Shown in pieces: positions 1-9,243 of a stretch of 64,000 bases of DNA. Position numbers and translations under genes: made by a program. The notes under the pieces are model-generated. The model did not search any database. It was not told where the DNA came from and saw only the letters and a program-made list of their open reading frames with translations. Origin of the DNA: Alkalimarinus coralli (GTDB lineage: Bacteria > Pseudomonadota > Gammaproteobacteria > Pseudomonadales > Oleiphilaceae); contig NZ_CP096016.1 of NCBI RefSeq assembly GCF_023650515.1, positions 1,698,001 through 1,762,000 on the forward strand. Direction: 5' to 3'. Positions within the stretch are counted from its first letter, which is position 1, and the number at the start of each line of letters is the position of its first letter.

Positions 1-561
1 AATATCAATTGCTCGATTGAAGAGAGTATCGAAAGATTCCTACCTCTGATAGAAGAGGCCACTAAACATAATATCAATGTCAGAGGTTACGTCTCATGCA
101 TTATGGGCTGCCCTTACGACGGCGATATAGACCATAAACAGGTTTTAGCTGTTACGAAAAAGCTCATCGAAGCAGGCTGCTATGAGGTCTCTCTAGGCGA
201 TACCATAGGCGTTGGGACGGCTAATAAAGTGACAGCGCTTATTCGTGAATTAAAACAAGAGTTTAACGAGAACCAGCTAGCAGTTCACTTTCATGATACA
301 TATGGCCAGGCGCTCACAAACATCTATGCCTCTCTGGACCAGGGCATTAGAACAGTTGATGCATCAGTCGCAGGGCTCGGTGGCTGCCCCTACGCCAAAG
401 GCGCATCTGGAAATGTCGCCACCGAAGATGTCGTATATATGCTTAGCGGATTAGGCATGCGAACTGGCGTTAACCTTGAAAAGTTAATCAAGGCTGGTCG
501 CTATATATGCCATGAACTCAATCGCCCGAATGGCTCAAAAGTTGCGTTCGCATCACACTAG
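1..561 (+). CDS. mvaB: Hydroxymethylglutaryl-CoA lyase, 3' part (5' end outside window)
   Basis: The reading frame is open from base 1, so only the C-terminal ~186 residues are present. The enzyme cleaves HMG-CoA to acetyl-CoA and acetoacetate, the last step of leucine degradation. Visible family marks are the [10 protein letters not shown] segment (metal-binding His residues) and the lyase signature [19 protein letters not shown] with its catalytic Cys. It stops at 561, 19 bases before the acetoacetyl-CoA synthetase gene, which would activate the acetoacetate it makes. The two are probably the end of a liu-type operon whose first genes lie upstream of the window. Confidence 0.95.
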   Translation, partial: NINCSIEESIERFLPLIEEATKHNINVRGYVSCIMGCPYDGDIDHKQVLAVTKKLIEAGCYEVSLGDTIGVGTANKVTALIRELKQEFNENQLAVHFHDTYGQALTNIYASLDQGIRTVDASVAGLGGCPYAKGASGNVATEDVVYMLSGLGMRTGVNLEKLIKAGRYICHELNRPNGSKVAFASH

Positions 562-580
562 CAAAGAAGAGAACAGTAAA

Positions 581-2557
581 ATGAATAACTTACTTTGGGA
601 GCCAGATACAGCGCGTATTAACAGCGCAACCATCACTCAGTTCCAGAGATTTTTAGCTGAGAGATATAGTATTACGTTTAAGACTTACCCGGAATTTCAT
701 AAATGGAGCATTGACTGTAAAGAACAGTTTTGGAGCGGTCTTGTTGCGTTTTACGATATCAAAGGTGACTTTAGCTCAAGCAATGTTTTTCTTGAAGATA
801 ACGTGTTCAGCCGCTGCCAGTGGTTTCCAGACTCGACCCTCAACTTTGCTGAAAACCTGCTCAGTAAGCGGAACGGCGACTTAGCAATCATTGAACGCAA
901 TGAAAACGACGAACGCCGCGCCATAAGCTATTCATCACTTTACAACGAAGTAGAGCGAGTTTCGGCATCAATGCGCGAACTTGGCATAACAAAAGGTGAT
1001 AGGGTCGCCGGGTTTCTGCCAAATTGCTATGAAGCGATTGCAGCCATGCTTGCCACCGCGAGCATTGGTGCTGTTTGGTCGTCGTGCTCACCTGATTTTG
1101 GCATCAATGGCGTAATTGACCGGCTAGGCCAGATCAAACCAAAGCTATTATTCGCGACCAATGGCTACTTCTATTCCGGAAAGCGCATTAGCACAACAGA
1201 AAGGGTCAAAAGCGTTACTAAACGCCTTTCAGGCCTCGAGCACTTGGTTATTGTAGAAACACTTAACAGCGAGCCAATGCTGGACTACGGCATTGCAACT
1301 ACACGTTGGGACGACTTTTCCCCAGTAAAACCAACTCCCCTTTCATTTACACAGACTAAATTTTCTGACCCGCTATACATTATGTACTCATCGGGAACAA
1401 CAGGCGTGCCCAAGTGCATTATCCATAGCGCCGGGGGCACACTGTTGCAGCATGTTAAAGAGCTATCTCTGCATACTGATATAACTGAAAGCGATAATAT
1501 ATTCTACTACACAACCTGTGGCTGGATGATGTGGAATTGGCTGGTCAGCTCGCTGTCTCTCGGCGCAACAATTACCTTGTTTGATGGCTCTCCATTCCAC
1601 CCTTCTCCAAGTGTTCTGTTTGATATAGCCGAACAAGAAAATATAACGGTATTTGGTGCTAGCGCAAAATACTACTCTGCATGCGAAAAGGCGGGGCTCA
1701 ACCCAAAATCAACACATCGCCTGGGTGCTCTAAAATCACTTCTATCAACCGGCTCTCCTCTTGCGCACGAAACATTTGATTACCTATATGACAAAGTAAA
1801 GTCTGATATTTGTCTTTCGAGCATATCAGGAGGGACTGATATTATCTCTTGTTTTGCCCTTGGAAACCCAACACTCCCCGTCTATAGAGGCGAGCTGCAA
1901 TGCATAGGCCTTGGGATGGATGTTTCGTTTTACAATGAGAGTGGACAAGCACTGCCCGAAGGTAAAGGTGAGTTAGTTTGTAAAACCCCCTTCCCTTCAA
2001 TGCCAACAGGGTTTTGGAATGACGAAAACGATTTGAAATATCAAAAAGCATACTTTAAATCATTCGATAACTGCTGGGCTCATGGCGACTATGGCGAAAT
2101 TGTCACGCACACCAATGACCAGAAACAGATAACACAACAAGGCGTGATAATTCATGGCCGTTCTGATGCCGTGCTTAACCCGGGTGGCGTTCGAATTGGA
2201 ACCGCAGAGATATATCGCCAGGTAGAAAAGGTTGATGCCGTCCTGGAATCAATTGCGATTGGTCAACAGTGGGAGTCAGATGTTCGAGTCATTCTATTTG
2301 TAAAACTTAAACCGGGAATAACGTTGAATACCGTGCTAATCGATGAGATTAAATCTGTCATTAGAACAAATACCACGCCTCGACACGTTCCAGCAAAGAT
2401 AATTCAGGTAGATGATATTCCCAGGACAATCAGCGGAAAAATAGTGGAGCTAGCGGTAAGAAATGTAGTACATGGAGTGGAAGTAAAGAACAAGGACGCG
2501 CTTGCCAACCCAGAGGCTTTAAGGTTTTTTAAAGATATAAAAGAGCTCAAAAGCTAG
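581..2557 (+). CDS. Acetoacetyl-CoA synthetase (acetoacetate-CoA ligase)
   Basis: A 658-residue acyl-adenylate-forming enzyme that should convert acetoacetate, ATP and CoA to acetoacetyl-CoA. Visible motifs are the phosphate-binding loop YSSGTTGVPKCIIHS, the central SISGGTDI region, the hinge HGRSDAVLNPGGVRIG, and the C-terminal ISGKIVELAVRN with the lysine that is acetylated in related synthetases. Length matches the acetoacetate-CoA ligase branch (about 650) and not short-chain acyl-CoA synthetases. The frame is open from 512, overlapping mvaB. I chose ATG 581 because it follows an AGAAGAG-like ribosome site and removes the overlap. Its place after HMG-CoA lyase supports acetoacetate as the substrate. 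Confidence 0.93.
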   Translation: MNNLLWEPDTARINSATITQFQRFLAERYSITFKTYPEFHKWSIDCKEQFWSGLVAFYDIKGDFSSSNVFLEDNVFSRCQWFPDSTLNFAENLLSKRNGDLAIIERNENDERRAISYSSLYNEVERVSASMRELGITKGDRVAGFLPNCYEAIAAMLATASIGAVWSSCSPDFGINGVIDRLGQIKPKLLFATNGYFYSGKRISTTERVKSVTKRLSGLEHLVIVETLNSEPMLDYGIATTRWDDFSPVKPTPLSFTQTKFSDPLYIMYSSGTTGVPKCIIHSAGGTLLQHVKELSLHTDITESDNIFYYTTCGWMMWNWLVSSLSLGATITLFDGSPFHPSPSVLFDIAEQENITVFGASAKYYSACEKAGLNPKSTHRLGALKSLLSTGSPLAHETFDYLYDKVKSDICLSSISGGTDIISCFALGNPTLPVYRGELQCIGLGMDVSFYNESGQALPEGKGELVCKTPFPSMPTGFWNDENDLKYQKAYFKSFDNCWAHGDYGEIVTHTNDQKQITQQGVIIHGRSDAVLNPGGVRIGTAEIYRQVEKVDAVLESIAIGQQWESDVRVILFVKLKPGITLNTVLIDEIKSVIRTNTTPRHVPAKIIQVDDIPRTISGKIVELAVRNVVHGVEVKNKDALANPEALRFFKDIKELKS

Positions 2558-2647
2558 AGAGAACGCTGCGCACGGCGCACCCTATAGTTTTTCCCTCAGT
2601 TTCTGGAAAGATGATCTGTTTCGTGTAATCACTACTATTCAGATACA

Positions 2648-2674
2648 AAAAAGCCCGAATAAATCGGGCTTTTT
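2648..2674. terminator. Bidirectional Rho-independent terminator
   Basis: Perfect 11-bp stem AAAAAGCCCGA / TCGGGCTTTTT with a five-base loop. It has an A-run on one side and a T-run on the other, so it can terminate both the acetoacetyl-CoA synthetase transcript (+) and the etfBA transcript (-), which converge here. Confidence 0.9.
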
Positions 2675-2724
2675 CAATCAGTTGTAATAATTTATTAATC
2701 TAAACTATCACACTAATTAAGCAA

Positions 2725-3657
2725 TTAACCAAGTGCTTTTTCAAGCTCTGGAACTGCTTCGAACAGGTCTGCAACTAGACCGTAATCAGCAACCTGGAAA
2801 ATTGGCGCTTCTTCGTCTTTGTTAATTGCAACAATAACCTTACTACCAGACATACCTGCCAAGTGCTGGATTGCACCAGAGATACCCACAGCAATGTAAA
2901 GGTTAGGCGCTACAATTTTACCAGTTTGGCCAACCTGCATGTCGTTTGGAACGAAGCCAGCATCAACAGCGGCACGTGAAGCACCTACTGCTGCGCCTAG
3001 CTTATCTGCAATCGCTTCAAGCATCTTGAAGTTCTCGCCGTTCTGCATGCCACGTCCACCCGATACAACAACTGATGCACCAGTAAGGTCAGGACGGTCT
3101 GACTTAGCAAGTTCAGCACTAACAAATGCAGAAACACCTGCGTCCTGAGCTGCGTCAACATTCTCTACAGACGCTGAACCACCCTCTGCAGCTACTGGAT
3201 CAAATGCTGTTGCACGAACAGTGATAACTTTAATGCTGTCAGAAGACTGTACAGTTGCTATCGCGTTGCCTGCATATATCGGACGCTTAAATGTATCAGC
3301 AGACTCTACGCTAGTGATATCGGAGATTTGAGCGACATCTAGAAGAGCAGCAACACGAGGCAAGAAGTCTTTACCTGTCGTTCCTGCAGATGCAAGAATG
3401 TGGCTGTAACCTTTACCCAGATCGCTAACCAATGCAGCCAGGTTTTCAGCCAATTGATGGCCATATGCCGCATTGTCAGCCAACAATACTTTACTAACAC
3501 CTTCTACTTTTGCTGCAGCTTCTGCAGCAGCACTGCAGTTTTCACCTGCAACAAGAACTTCAACGTCACCACCAATAGCCTTAGCTGCAGAAACGACGTT
3601 TAAAGTAGCAGCCTTAAGGCTACCATTTTCATGATCAGCAATAACAAGAATGCTCAT
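2725..3657 (-). CDS. etfA: Electron transfer flavoprotein alpha subunit
   Basis: 310 residues, normal length. Together with EtfB it takes electrons from acyl-CoA and other dehydrogenases and passes them to ETF-QO. The C-terminal FAD domain is clear: [41 protein letters not shown] and [23 protein letters not shown]. Its start codon directly abuts the etfB stop with no gap, so the two are translationally linked. Alanine-rich N-terminal domain as usual. A shared terminator lies just downstream. Confidence 0.97.
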   Translation of the reverse strand: MSILVIADHENGSLKAATLNVVSAAKAIGGDVEVLVAGENCSAAAEAAAKVEGVSKVLLADNAAYGHQLAENLAALVSDLGKGYSHILASAGTTGKDFLPRVAALLDVAQISDITSVESADTFKRPIYAGNAIATVQSSDSIKVITVRATAFDPVAAEGGSASVENVDAAQDAGVSAFVSAELAKSDRPDLTGASVVVSGGRGMQNGENFKMLEAIADKLGAAVGASRAAVDAGFVPNDMQVGQTGKIVAPNLYIAVGISGAIQHLAGMSGSKVIVAINKDEEAPIFQVADYGLVADLFEAVPELEKALG

Positions 3658-4407
3658 TTAGATCACCTTCGCTTCATTTTTCAGTTTGTCTACCAGTTCA
3701 GCAACATCAGCCACTTTAATGCCCGCTTGACGCTTAGCAGGTTCTTCAACCTTCAGCGTTGTCAGGCTTGGCTTAAGCTCAACACCCAAATCAGCTGGAG
3801 AAGTCATTTCTAAAGGCTTCTTCTTAGCTTTCATGATATTTGGAAGAGAAGCGTAACGCGGCTCGTTCAAACGAAGGTCAGTTGTAACAACTGCAGGCAG
3901 GTTGAGCGCAACAGTTACCAAACCGCCATCGATCTCACGCGTAACATTTACCTTATCGCCATCAACAGCAACTTCTGAAGCGAATGTGCCCTGAGGCATG
4001 CCGGTCAATGCAGCAAGCATTTGACCCGTCTGATTGTTATCAGAGTCGATAGACTGCTTACCAAGGATAACCAGATTTGGCTGCTCTTTTTCAACAACAG
4101 CTTTAAGAAGTTTAGCTACATCAAGAGCCTGAACTTCTTCGTCGGTTTCAATTAGAATACCGCGATCAGCACCTAATGCCAGAGAAGTACGTACTTGCTC
4201 TTGAGCAACTTTAGGACCGATGGAGACAACTACGATCTCACTGACTACACCCTTCTCTTTTAAGCGCACAGCTTCTTCAACTGCGATTTCACAAAAGGGG
4301 TTCATTGCCATCTTGACATTTGTCAGATCAACACCTGTGTTATCAGGTTTTACTCGAACCTTGACGTTGTAGTCGATTACACGTTTAACAGCGACCAGAA
4401 CCTTCAT
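3658..4407 (-). CDS. etfB: Electron transfer flavoprotein beta subunit
   Basis: 249 residues, the usual length. It begins with the family start [20 protein letters not shown] and contains the beta-subunit segment [28 protein letters not shown] and the AMP-binding region [19 protein letters not shown]. It pairs with EtfA encoded immediately downstream. It is divergent from ETF-QO, and the shared 509-bp intergenic region carries a strong palindrome that may control both sides. Confidence 0.97.
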   Translation of the reverse strand: MKVLVAVKRVIDYNVKVRVKPDNTGVDLTNVKMAMNPFCEIAVEEAVRLKEKGVVSEIVVVSIGPKVAQEQVRTSLALGADRGILIETDEEVQALDVAKLLKAVVEKEQPNLVILGKQSIDSDNNQTGQMLAALTGMPQGTFASEVAVDGDKVNVTREIDGGLVTVALNLPAVVTTDLRLNEPRYASLPNIMKAKKKPLEMTSPADLGVELKPSLTTLKVEEPAKRQAGIKVADVAELVDKLKNEAKVI

Positions 4408-4916
4408 AGATTCCTCGTTTATTAGCGATTGATTGATTATTGACTCTTACGAATGAAGGAGAGATAGCAAAAAGTCCGCAGCATGAAATGCAAAAGGACA
4501 TGCTCAGTAGTTCTCCACCCTACGCAAAGCGCCCTAATACTGACTATAAAAATTGAATTGGTCAATACTAATAAGTCAATTCAGAACAATAAATGCCCGT
4601 TTTTACCGATAATTCGCAGAACAACTGTTCGCTTTTGATGAGTTGCCTACCCGGCAATAGTCTCGCTAAGTTATTGATGTATTGATTATTTAAATAAATA
4701 TTGATGTAAGCTAAGTTTCATTTCAAACAAACGTTTGTTTGAAACTCGTTTTAGTATATCCTTTTAGTGGTCAGGGCGTTATAATCCGCGTCCATAAATT
4801 GGGCTTCTATATAGAACAAAGAAGCTGAAACGATTTAATAATAAGCATAGGCAGTCGTGCGACCCCTTAAGCTGCTTATATACCTAAACGAGAAGAGATG
4901 ACCGAGGAGACCTATA
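4408..4916. other. Divergent intergenic region between etfB and ETF-QO
   Basis: About 509 bases with no convincing gene. It holds a 24-bp perfect palindrome (4721-4744), an AT-rich stretch before it, and a perfect TATAAT hexamer at 4780-4785 with only a poor -35 upstream. This hexamer is a possible -10 for ETF-QO. A GAGGAG ribosome site at 4904-4909 precedes the GTG start of ETF-QO. Confidence 0.6.
4721..4744. promoter_or_regulatory. 24-bp perfect palindrome, candidate TetR/PsrA-type operator
   Basis: The half-site is TTTCAAACAAAC followed directly by its exact reverse complement. It lies about 170 bases upstream of ETF-QO and 310 upstream of etfB. Fatty-acid regulators of the PsrA type (TetR family) recognise CAAAC/GTTTG half-sites and are known to control etf and ETF-QO genes in several gammaproteobacteria. 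Assigning this site to PsrA is my inference. The palindrome itself is seen directly. Confidence 0.6.
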
Positions 4917-6572
4917 GTGGAACGCGAATCAATGGAATTTGACGTCCTAATCGTAGGCGCCGGCCCAGCAGGTCTATCTGCTGCCTGTCGAATACTACAA
5001 CTTGCACAGGAATCTGGTGATGAATTAACAGTCTGTGTTGTGGAAAAAGGCTCGGAAGTTGGAGCCCACATACTAGCAGGGACTGTTTTTGAGCCAAGCG
5101 CTTTAAATGAATTGTTTCCTAACTGGAAAGAACTTGGTGCCCCGCTAAACACCCCCGTTACACGCGATGACATCTTTGTTTTAAAGAATGAAGAAAAAGC
5201 AATTAAGGTGCCAAATGCATTTGTGCCAAAAAACATGCATAACGATGGCAACTACATCGTAAGCCTTGGTAACGTATGCCGCTGGCTAGCAGAACAAGCA
5301 GAAGGCATGGGTGCAGAAGTATATCCAGGCTTTGCAGCATCCGAAGTTCTATATAACGAAGACGGAAGCGTTCGCGGCATCTTAACTGGCGACATGGGTG
5401 TCGATGAAGCAGGCAACCCAAAAGACACTTACATGCCAGGTATGGAACTACTTGCCAAGTACACACTTTTCACGGAAGGTTGCCGCGGCCATTTAGGTAA
5501 GCAGCTTATCGAGAAATTCGAGCTTGATAAAGATTCAGATCCACAGCACTACGGAATTGGCATAAAAGAGCTTTGGGATATCGACCCAGCGAAGCACGAG
5601 CCAGGTCTGGTCGTTCACACAGCCGGATGGCCTCTGGACGAAAATGGTGCGAGTGGCGGTTCTTTCCTATACCACCTCGAGAACAACCAGGTGTACGTTG
5701 GTTTGATTACAGACCTTAACTACTCCAACCCTCACCTTAGCCCATTCGAAGAGTTCCAACGCCTAAAGACCAATAAAGAGATCAAAAAGTATCTGGAAGG
5801 CGGTAAGCGAATCTCTTACGGCGCCAGAGCGATCACCAAAGGCGGTTTTAACGCATTACCCAAGATGACATTCCCAGGTGGTTTAATTCTTGGCTGTGAT
5901 GCAGGAACCTTGAACTTCTCCAAGATCAAAGGCTCTCACACTGCGATGAAGACCGGCATGCTCGGTGCTGAAACTGTGTTTGAAGCTATTAAAGGCGGAT
6001 CGACAGGTGGCGAAGATCTGGTAGCTTACGCTGACAAATACAAATCGTCTTCAGTGTATAAAGAACTATACGATTCTCGTAATTTCGGCCCGGCTATGCA
6101 TAAGTTCGGCAGCACGATCGGCGGCGCAGTGGCATTCTTTGAGCAGAATATCCTTCGCGGAAGCCTGCCATTCACTCTGCATGATACGCACCATGACTAT
6201 GCACAGATGAAACCTGCATCAGAGTGCAAAAAAATAACATATCCTAAGCCTGATAACGTGTTAACGTTTGATCGCCTATCTTCTGTATTTATTTCGAATA
6301 CAAACCATGAAGAAGATCAGCGATGCCACCTTAAGCTTAAGGATCCCGAACTCCCGATTCGCGATAATTTACCAATGTATGACGAGCCAGCTCAGCGCTA
6401 CTGTCCTGCCGGGGTATATGAAGTTGTTGAGAACGATGACGGATCGAAGAAGTTCCAGATCAACTCACAGAACTGCGTACACTGTAAAACGTGCGATATC
6501 AAAGACCCTGCACAAAACATCACCTGGGTCACCCCAGAAGGTGGCGGTGGTCCGAACTATCCAAACATGTAG
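4917..6572 (+). CDS. Electron transfer flavoprotein-ubiquinone oxidoreductase
   Basis: 551 residues. It passes electrons from reduced ETF to ubiquinone at the inner membrane. The N-terminal FAD motif VLIVGAGPAGLSAACRI is at about residues 10-26. The C-terminal 4Fe-4S domain has Cys496 and the CVHCKTC cluster Cys520, Cys523 and Cys526. Length is standard. The start is GTG at 4917, seven bases after GAGGAG; an in-frame ATG at 4932 is less well placed. It is divergent from etfBA and followed by a strong terminator. Confidence 0.97.
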   Translation: MERESMEFDVLIVGAGPAGLSAACRILQLAQESGDELTVCVVEKGSEVGAHILAGTVFEPSALNELFPNWKELGAPLNTPVTRDDIFVLKNEEKAIKVPNAFVPKNMHNDGNYIVSLGNVCRWLAEQAEGMGAEVYPGFAASEVLYNEDGSVRGILTGDMGVDEAGNPKDTYMPGMELLAKYTLFTEGCRGHLGKQLIEKFELDKDSDPQHYGIGIKELWDIDPAKHEPGLVVHTAGWPLDENGASGGSFLYHLENNQVYVGLITDLNYSNPHLSPFEEFQRLKTNKEIKKYLEGGKRISYGARAITKGGFNALPKMTFPGGLILGCDAGTLNFSKIKGSHTAMKTGMLGAETVFEAIKGGSTGGEDLVAYADKYKSSSVYKELYDSRNFGPAMHKFGSTIGGAVAFFEQNILRGSLPFTLHDTHHDYAQMKPASECKKITYPKPDNVLTFDRLSSVFISNTNHEEDQRCHLKLKDPELPIRDNLPMYDEPAQRYCPAGVYEVVENDDGSKKFQINSQNCVHCKTCDIKDPAQNITWVTPEGGGGPNYPNM

Positions 6573-6588
6573 CCCTGTCTGCATGACT

Positions 6589-6625
6589 AAAAAAGGGCTT
6601 CATAGAAATATGAAGCCCTTTTTTT
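6589..6625 (+). terminator. Rho-independent terminator after ETF-QO
   Basis: Sixteen-base perfect stem AAAAAAGGGCTTCATA / TATGAAGCCCTTTTTT with a GAAA tetraloop, followed by Ts. It lies 17 bases after the ETF-QO stop. Confidence 0.93.
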
Positions 6626-6783
6626 CACCTAAGGTAACCGCACTTTTAGCCTTGATGCAGCGAAGCGGAATCAGGGTTTATACTTCACTGCACCCAACAT
6701 CCTTGATTCCAGTCGTGCCTCCTTACATCACGGCTACGATAACCTAAATCATTAGCAGCCCTTGTAGCCTTGATGCAGCGAAG

Positions 6784-8488
6784 AGGCTGTGAAAGTATCC
6801 ATAGGCTCCCCGCTGTATAATATCGTCGCCTAACGACTTCGAAGATATAAGAAAATGGGAAGACAATACAAGAAAACACACTCCCGCGATCAAGGGGATT
6901 TGTTTCCGAGCCATATGGATGACTACGTGCATGAGAGGCATCCCATCAGAGCCCTTGATGCCTATGTTGAATGTTTAGACTTAGGAAAGCTCGGCTATCA
7001 ACATACCTTAGAAAACAAGGTTAATAGCGGGCAGCCTGCCTACCCTCCCGGTGCGTTACTCAAGCTTTACCTCTACGGATATCTAAACCGCATTAAGTCG
7101 AGTCGTCGGTTGGAACAAGAGTGCCACCGTAATATAGAGGTGATGTGGTTAGTTCAAGGGCTTAAGCCAAGCTATAAGACGATCGCTAATTTTCGCAGCC
7201 AAAACCGGCGTGCGATTCGGGAGACTCATAAAGAGTTTATTTTATTCTGCAAGAAACTTTCGTTGTTTGGAGGCCAGTGCATTGCTATTGACGGCAGTTT
7301 CTTTAAAGGAAGCGCGAGCCGCAAGAGCTTTACGACCACCACAGGTCTCAAGAAGAAGCTCAAAAAGCTAGAGGCGCATATCGAGCAATGGCAGAACGAG
7401 CTAGATCAGCAAGATGCGCAGGAAAAGGAAGAAGAAAACAAGCCCAGTGATATTGAACTGGAAAAAGTGCTTCAGCAACTCGAAGACTGGAAAAAAGAAA
7501 AACAAGATAAAGAGAGCGAATTAAAAAGGTTAGAAAAATCTAAAAAAACACAAGAGAGCAGTACAGACAAAGATGCCCGTTTACTGAACAAAGGAACTCA
7601 AAAGGTATCCGGCTACAGCGTACAGATAGCAGTAGATAACAAGCATCACTTGATCGTTTGCGAAGAAGTCACAACGGAGCCAAACGACCTTAAACAATTG
7701 CACCCAATGTCGCTAAAAGCAAAGAAAATACTGAATTCAGATGAGTTAGAAGTGCTTGCTGATGCGGGCTATTACAGCGGGGCGCATATTGCTAAGTGTG
7801 TAAAAGATAAGATAACACCTTATGTTCCCAAGCCTAAAACGGGGGGTAAAGGGAAAAAGGGAAGGTACACAAAAGACCAGTTCATATATGATGCGAGGAA
7901 AAATCATTATGTGTGCCCTGCAGGAGAGTCATTAAACCAACGAGGGTCGCCCCGCACACAGAACGGACAAGTATTTCATCGCTTCAGTGCATCAGAAACA
8001 GTCTGTAAAAGCTGCCCCCAAAAAGCAAGCTGTCTTGGGGAGAAAATACCTTGCCGAGTCGTGTGGCGAAGTGAGAATGCAGACCTGCTCACAGCTCATC
8101 AAGAACGAATGAAGGTAAGCAAAGGAAAAATGCGCGAGCGAAGTACACTCGTTGAGCACCCATTTGGCACGATGAAATCTAGAGCAGGTTGGAGCCACTT
8201 CCTGCTAAGAGGCCAAGAGAAGGTAGCGGCTGAGTTTAGTTTAATGGCGTTATGTTATAATCTCACACGTGCACTTAATGTGTTGGGGTTCGACAGGCTC
8301 CTTGAGGAGATAAAAAATAAAGCTCTGTTTCGCCTTAATAGAAGGAGCCCAGAGCTATATTTAAAGGCCTATAAGTATTACCTGTTTCTACAGACAATAA
8401 TTATAAAGGCCGTTGTAATGACGCCAGATTCGCTTCGAGTTCGTTTTGAAGTCAAAGAATCTCTTGCTTGTTAATACTTTCACAGCCT
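6784..8488 (+). mobile_element. Complete IS1182-family-like insertion sequence, 1705 bp
   Basis: Terminal inverted repeats are perfect over at least 15 bases: AGGCTGTGAAAGTAT at the left end and its reverse complement at the right end. Flanks carry a 5-bp direct repeat CGAAG (6779-6783 and 8489-8493). Because the terminal bases are G and C, the duplication could also be read as GAA with a 1707-bp element. Removing the element restores an intact REP-like unit, so the insertion point is certain to within a base or two. One full transposase gene lies inside. Confidence 0.92.
6855..8474 (+). CDS. IS1182-family DDE transposase
   Basis: 539 residues. The N-terminal DUF772-type domain is typical of the family (DLFPSHMDDYVHERHPIRALD, then QPAYPPGALLKLYLYGYLNRIKSSRRLEQEC). 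Likely catalytic acids are the Asp in CIAIDGSFFKG, the Asp in VLADAGYYSG and the Glu in STLVEHPFGTMK. A charged coiled-coil insertion of about 75 residues separates the first two. A CxxC-type zinc motif (VCKSCPQKASCLG) precedes the third. The frame is undamaged, so the element could be active. The stop codon touches the right inverted repeat. Confidence 0.95.
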   Translation: MGRQYKKTHSRDQGDLFPSHMDDYVHERHPIRALDAYVECLDLGKLGYQHTLENKVNSGQPAYPPGALLKLYLYGYLNRIKSSRRLEQECHRNIEVMWLVQGLKPSYKTIANFRSQNRRAIRETHKEFILFCKKLSLFGGQCIAIDGSFFKGSASRKSFTTTTGLKKKLKKLEAHIEQWQNELDQQDAQEKEEENKPSDIELEKVLQQLEDWKKEKQDKESELKRLEKSKKTQESSTDKDARLLNKGTQKVSGYSVQIAVDNKHHLIVCEEVTTEPNDLKQLHPMSLKAKKILNSDELEVLADAGYYSGAHIAKCVKDKITPYVPKPKTGGKGKKGRYTKDQFIYDARKNHYVCPAGESLNQRGSPRTQNGQVFHRFSASETVCKSCPQKASCLGEKIPCRVVWRSENADLLTAHQERMKVSKGKMRERSTLVEHPFGTMKSRAGWSHFLLRGQEKVAAEFSLMALCYNLTRALNVLGFDRLLEEIKNKALFRLNRRSPELYLKAYKYYLFLQTIIIKAVVMTPDSLRVRFEVKESLAC

Positions 8489-8636
8489 CGAAGCGGAATC
8501 AGGGTTTATACTTCACTGCAACCAACAGTCCTTGATTCCAGTCGTGCCTCCTTACATCACGGCTACGATAACCTAAATCATTAGCAGCCCTTGTAGCCTT
8601 GATGCAGCGAAGCGGAATCAGGGTTTATAAGATAGC

Positions 8637-9215
8637 CTACTGGAGAGCGAAAAATAGTCCGTTACTCCACACACCAATCAACTCCTTACCGTTAACTGTA
8701 TGACTCTCTGCAATATCTGCCAGGCGATAGAACACATTTCTGTTGAGTAACCCCTTCAGGTTTCTTCTTACTGTTAACAGTGGTACCGGCTCTTCAGATT
8801 TCACCCTCCCAACAACCAACTGCCCCTGACTATCCAGAATAGTTTTGTCACCCACATTATTCTCAAAAACAAAAGTAGGCTTACCGTCTATGTCAACAAC
8901 CTCGAAGTCCACAATCGAAAATGGGGCCACATCTACCGTTATCTTCATTTTCTCAACAGGCGTAACCAAGTAGTAGCTACCGTCATCGTCTAAACGAAGA
9001 ATTGAAGAAAAGAGCTTTACCATCTCTTTTCTAGCCATTCTGTCTCCCTGATAGTGCCAGCCTCCCTCCCTATCGATACGAATATCAATTTCGCCTGTCA
9101 ATTCAGGGTTCCATTGATCAACGGGGGGATATTGGCTCTGACCTTTGCTTTGTTCTATATCAGCCAAAACTTGCATTGTTTCATCAAGCTTGTTTACAGG
9201 CTTTTTATCAGTCAT
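8637..9215 (-). CDS. DUF1285 family protein
   Basis: 192 residues. Conserved segments resemble the DUF1285 family: GEIDIRIDREGGWHYQGDRMARKEMVKLFSSILRLDDDGSYYLVTPVEKM in pieces, then a C-terminal VFYRLADIAESH. No signal peptide or membrane segment, so probably cytoplasmic; biochemical role unknown. The frame can extend to a TTG at 9227, but ATG 9215 gives the better start. It follows the radical SAM gene by 28 bases on the same strand and is likely cotranscribed. Its end lies 13 bases from the REP-like cluster. Confidence 0.8.
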   Translation of the reverse strand: MTDKKPVNKLDETMQVLADIEQSKGQSQYPPVDQWNPELTGEIDIRIDREGGWHYQGDRMARKEMVKLFSSILRLDDDGSYYLVTPVEKMKITVDVAPFSIVDFEVVDIDGKPTFVFENNVGDKTILDSQGQLVVGRVKSEEPVPLLTVRRNLKGLLNRNVFYRLADIAESHTVNGKELIGVWSNGLFFALQ

Positions 9216-9243
9216 AAGAACACCCAATTGATGAGTTAAAAGG

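Larger units (their letters stand above)
6646..8623. repeat. REP/BIME-like palindromic repeat cluster (split by an IS)
   Basis: Five related units of 31-37 bases in alternating orientation: + at 6646-6676, - at 6701-6736, + at 6764-6782 continuing at 8490-8504 (split by the insertion sequence), - at 8530-8566, + at 8593-8623. Plus-oriented units begin with GTAG (TTAG in the first), then CCTTGATG, and end with GCGGAATCAGGG. CCTTGAT and ATCAGGG can pair within a unit, and opposite units can pair with each other. A larger module of about 120 bases (unit, spacer, inverse unit, spacer) is repeated in tandem almost unchanged. The GTAG head and inward palindrome resemble REP elements; no RAYT transposase is in the window. 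Confidence 0.8.

Noticed and set aside
5203-5466. Open minus-strand frame of 87 residues within ETF-QO
   Set aside because: It is antisense to a clearly real gene, is Cys/Leu/Arg-rich with no family resemblance, and is a codon-bias shadow. The same applies to minus-strand frames inside etfBA, phnW and the kelch gene.
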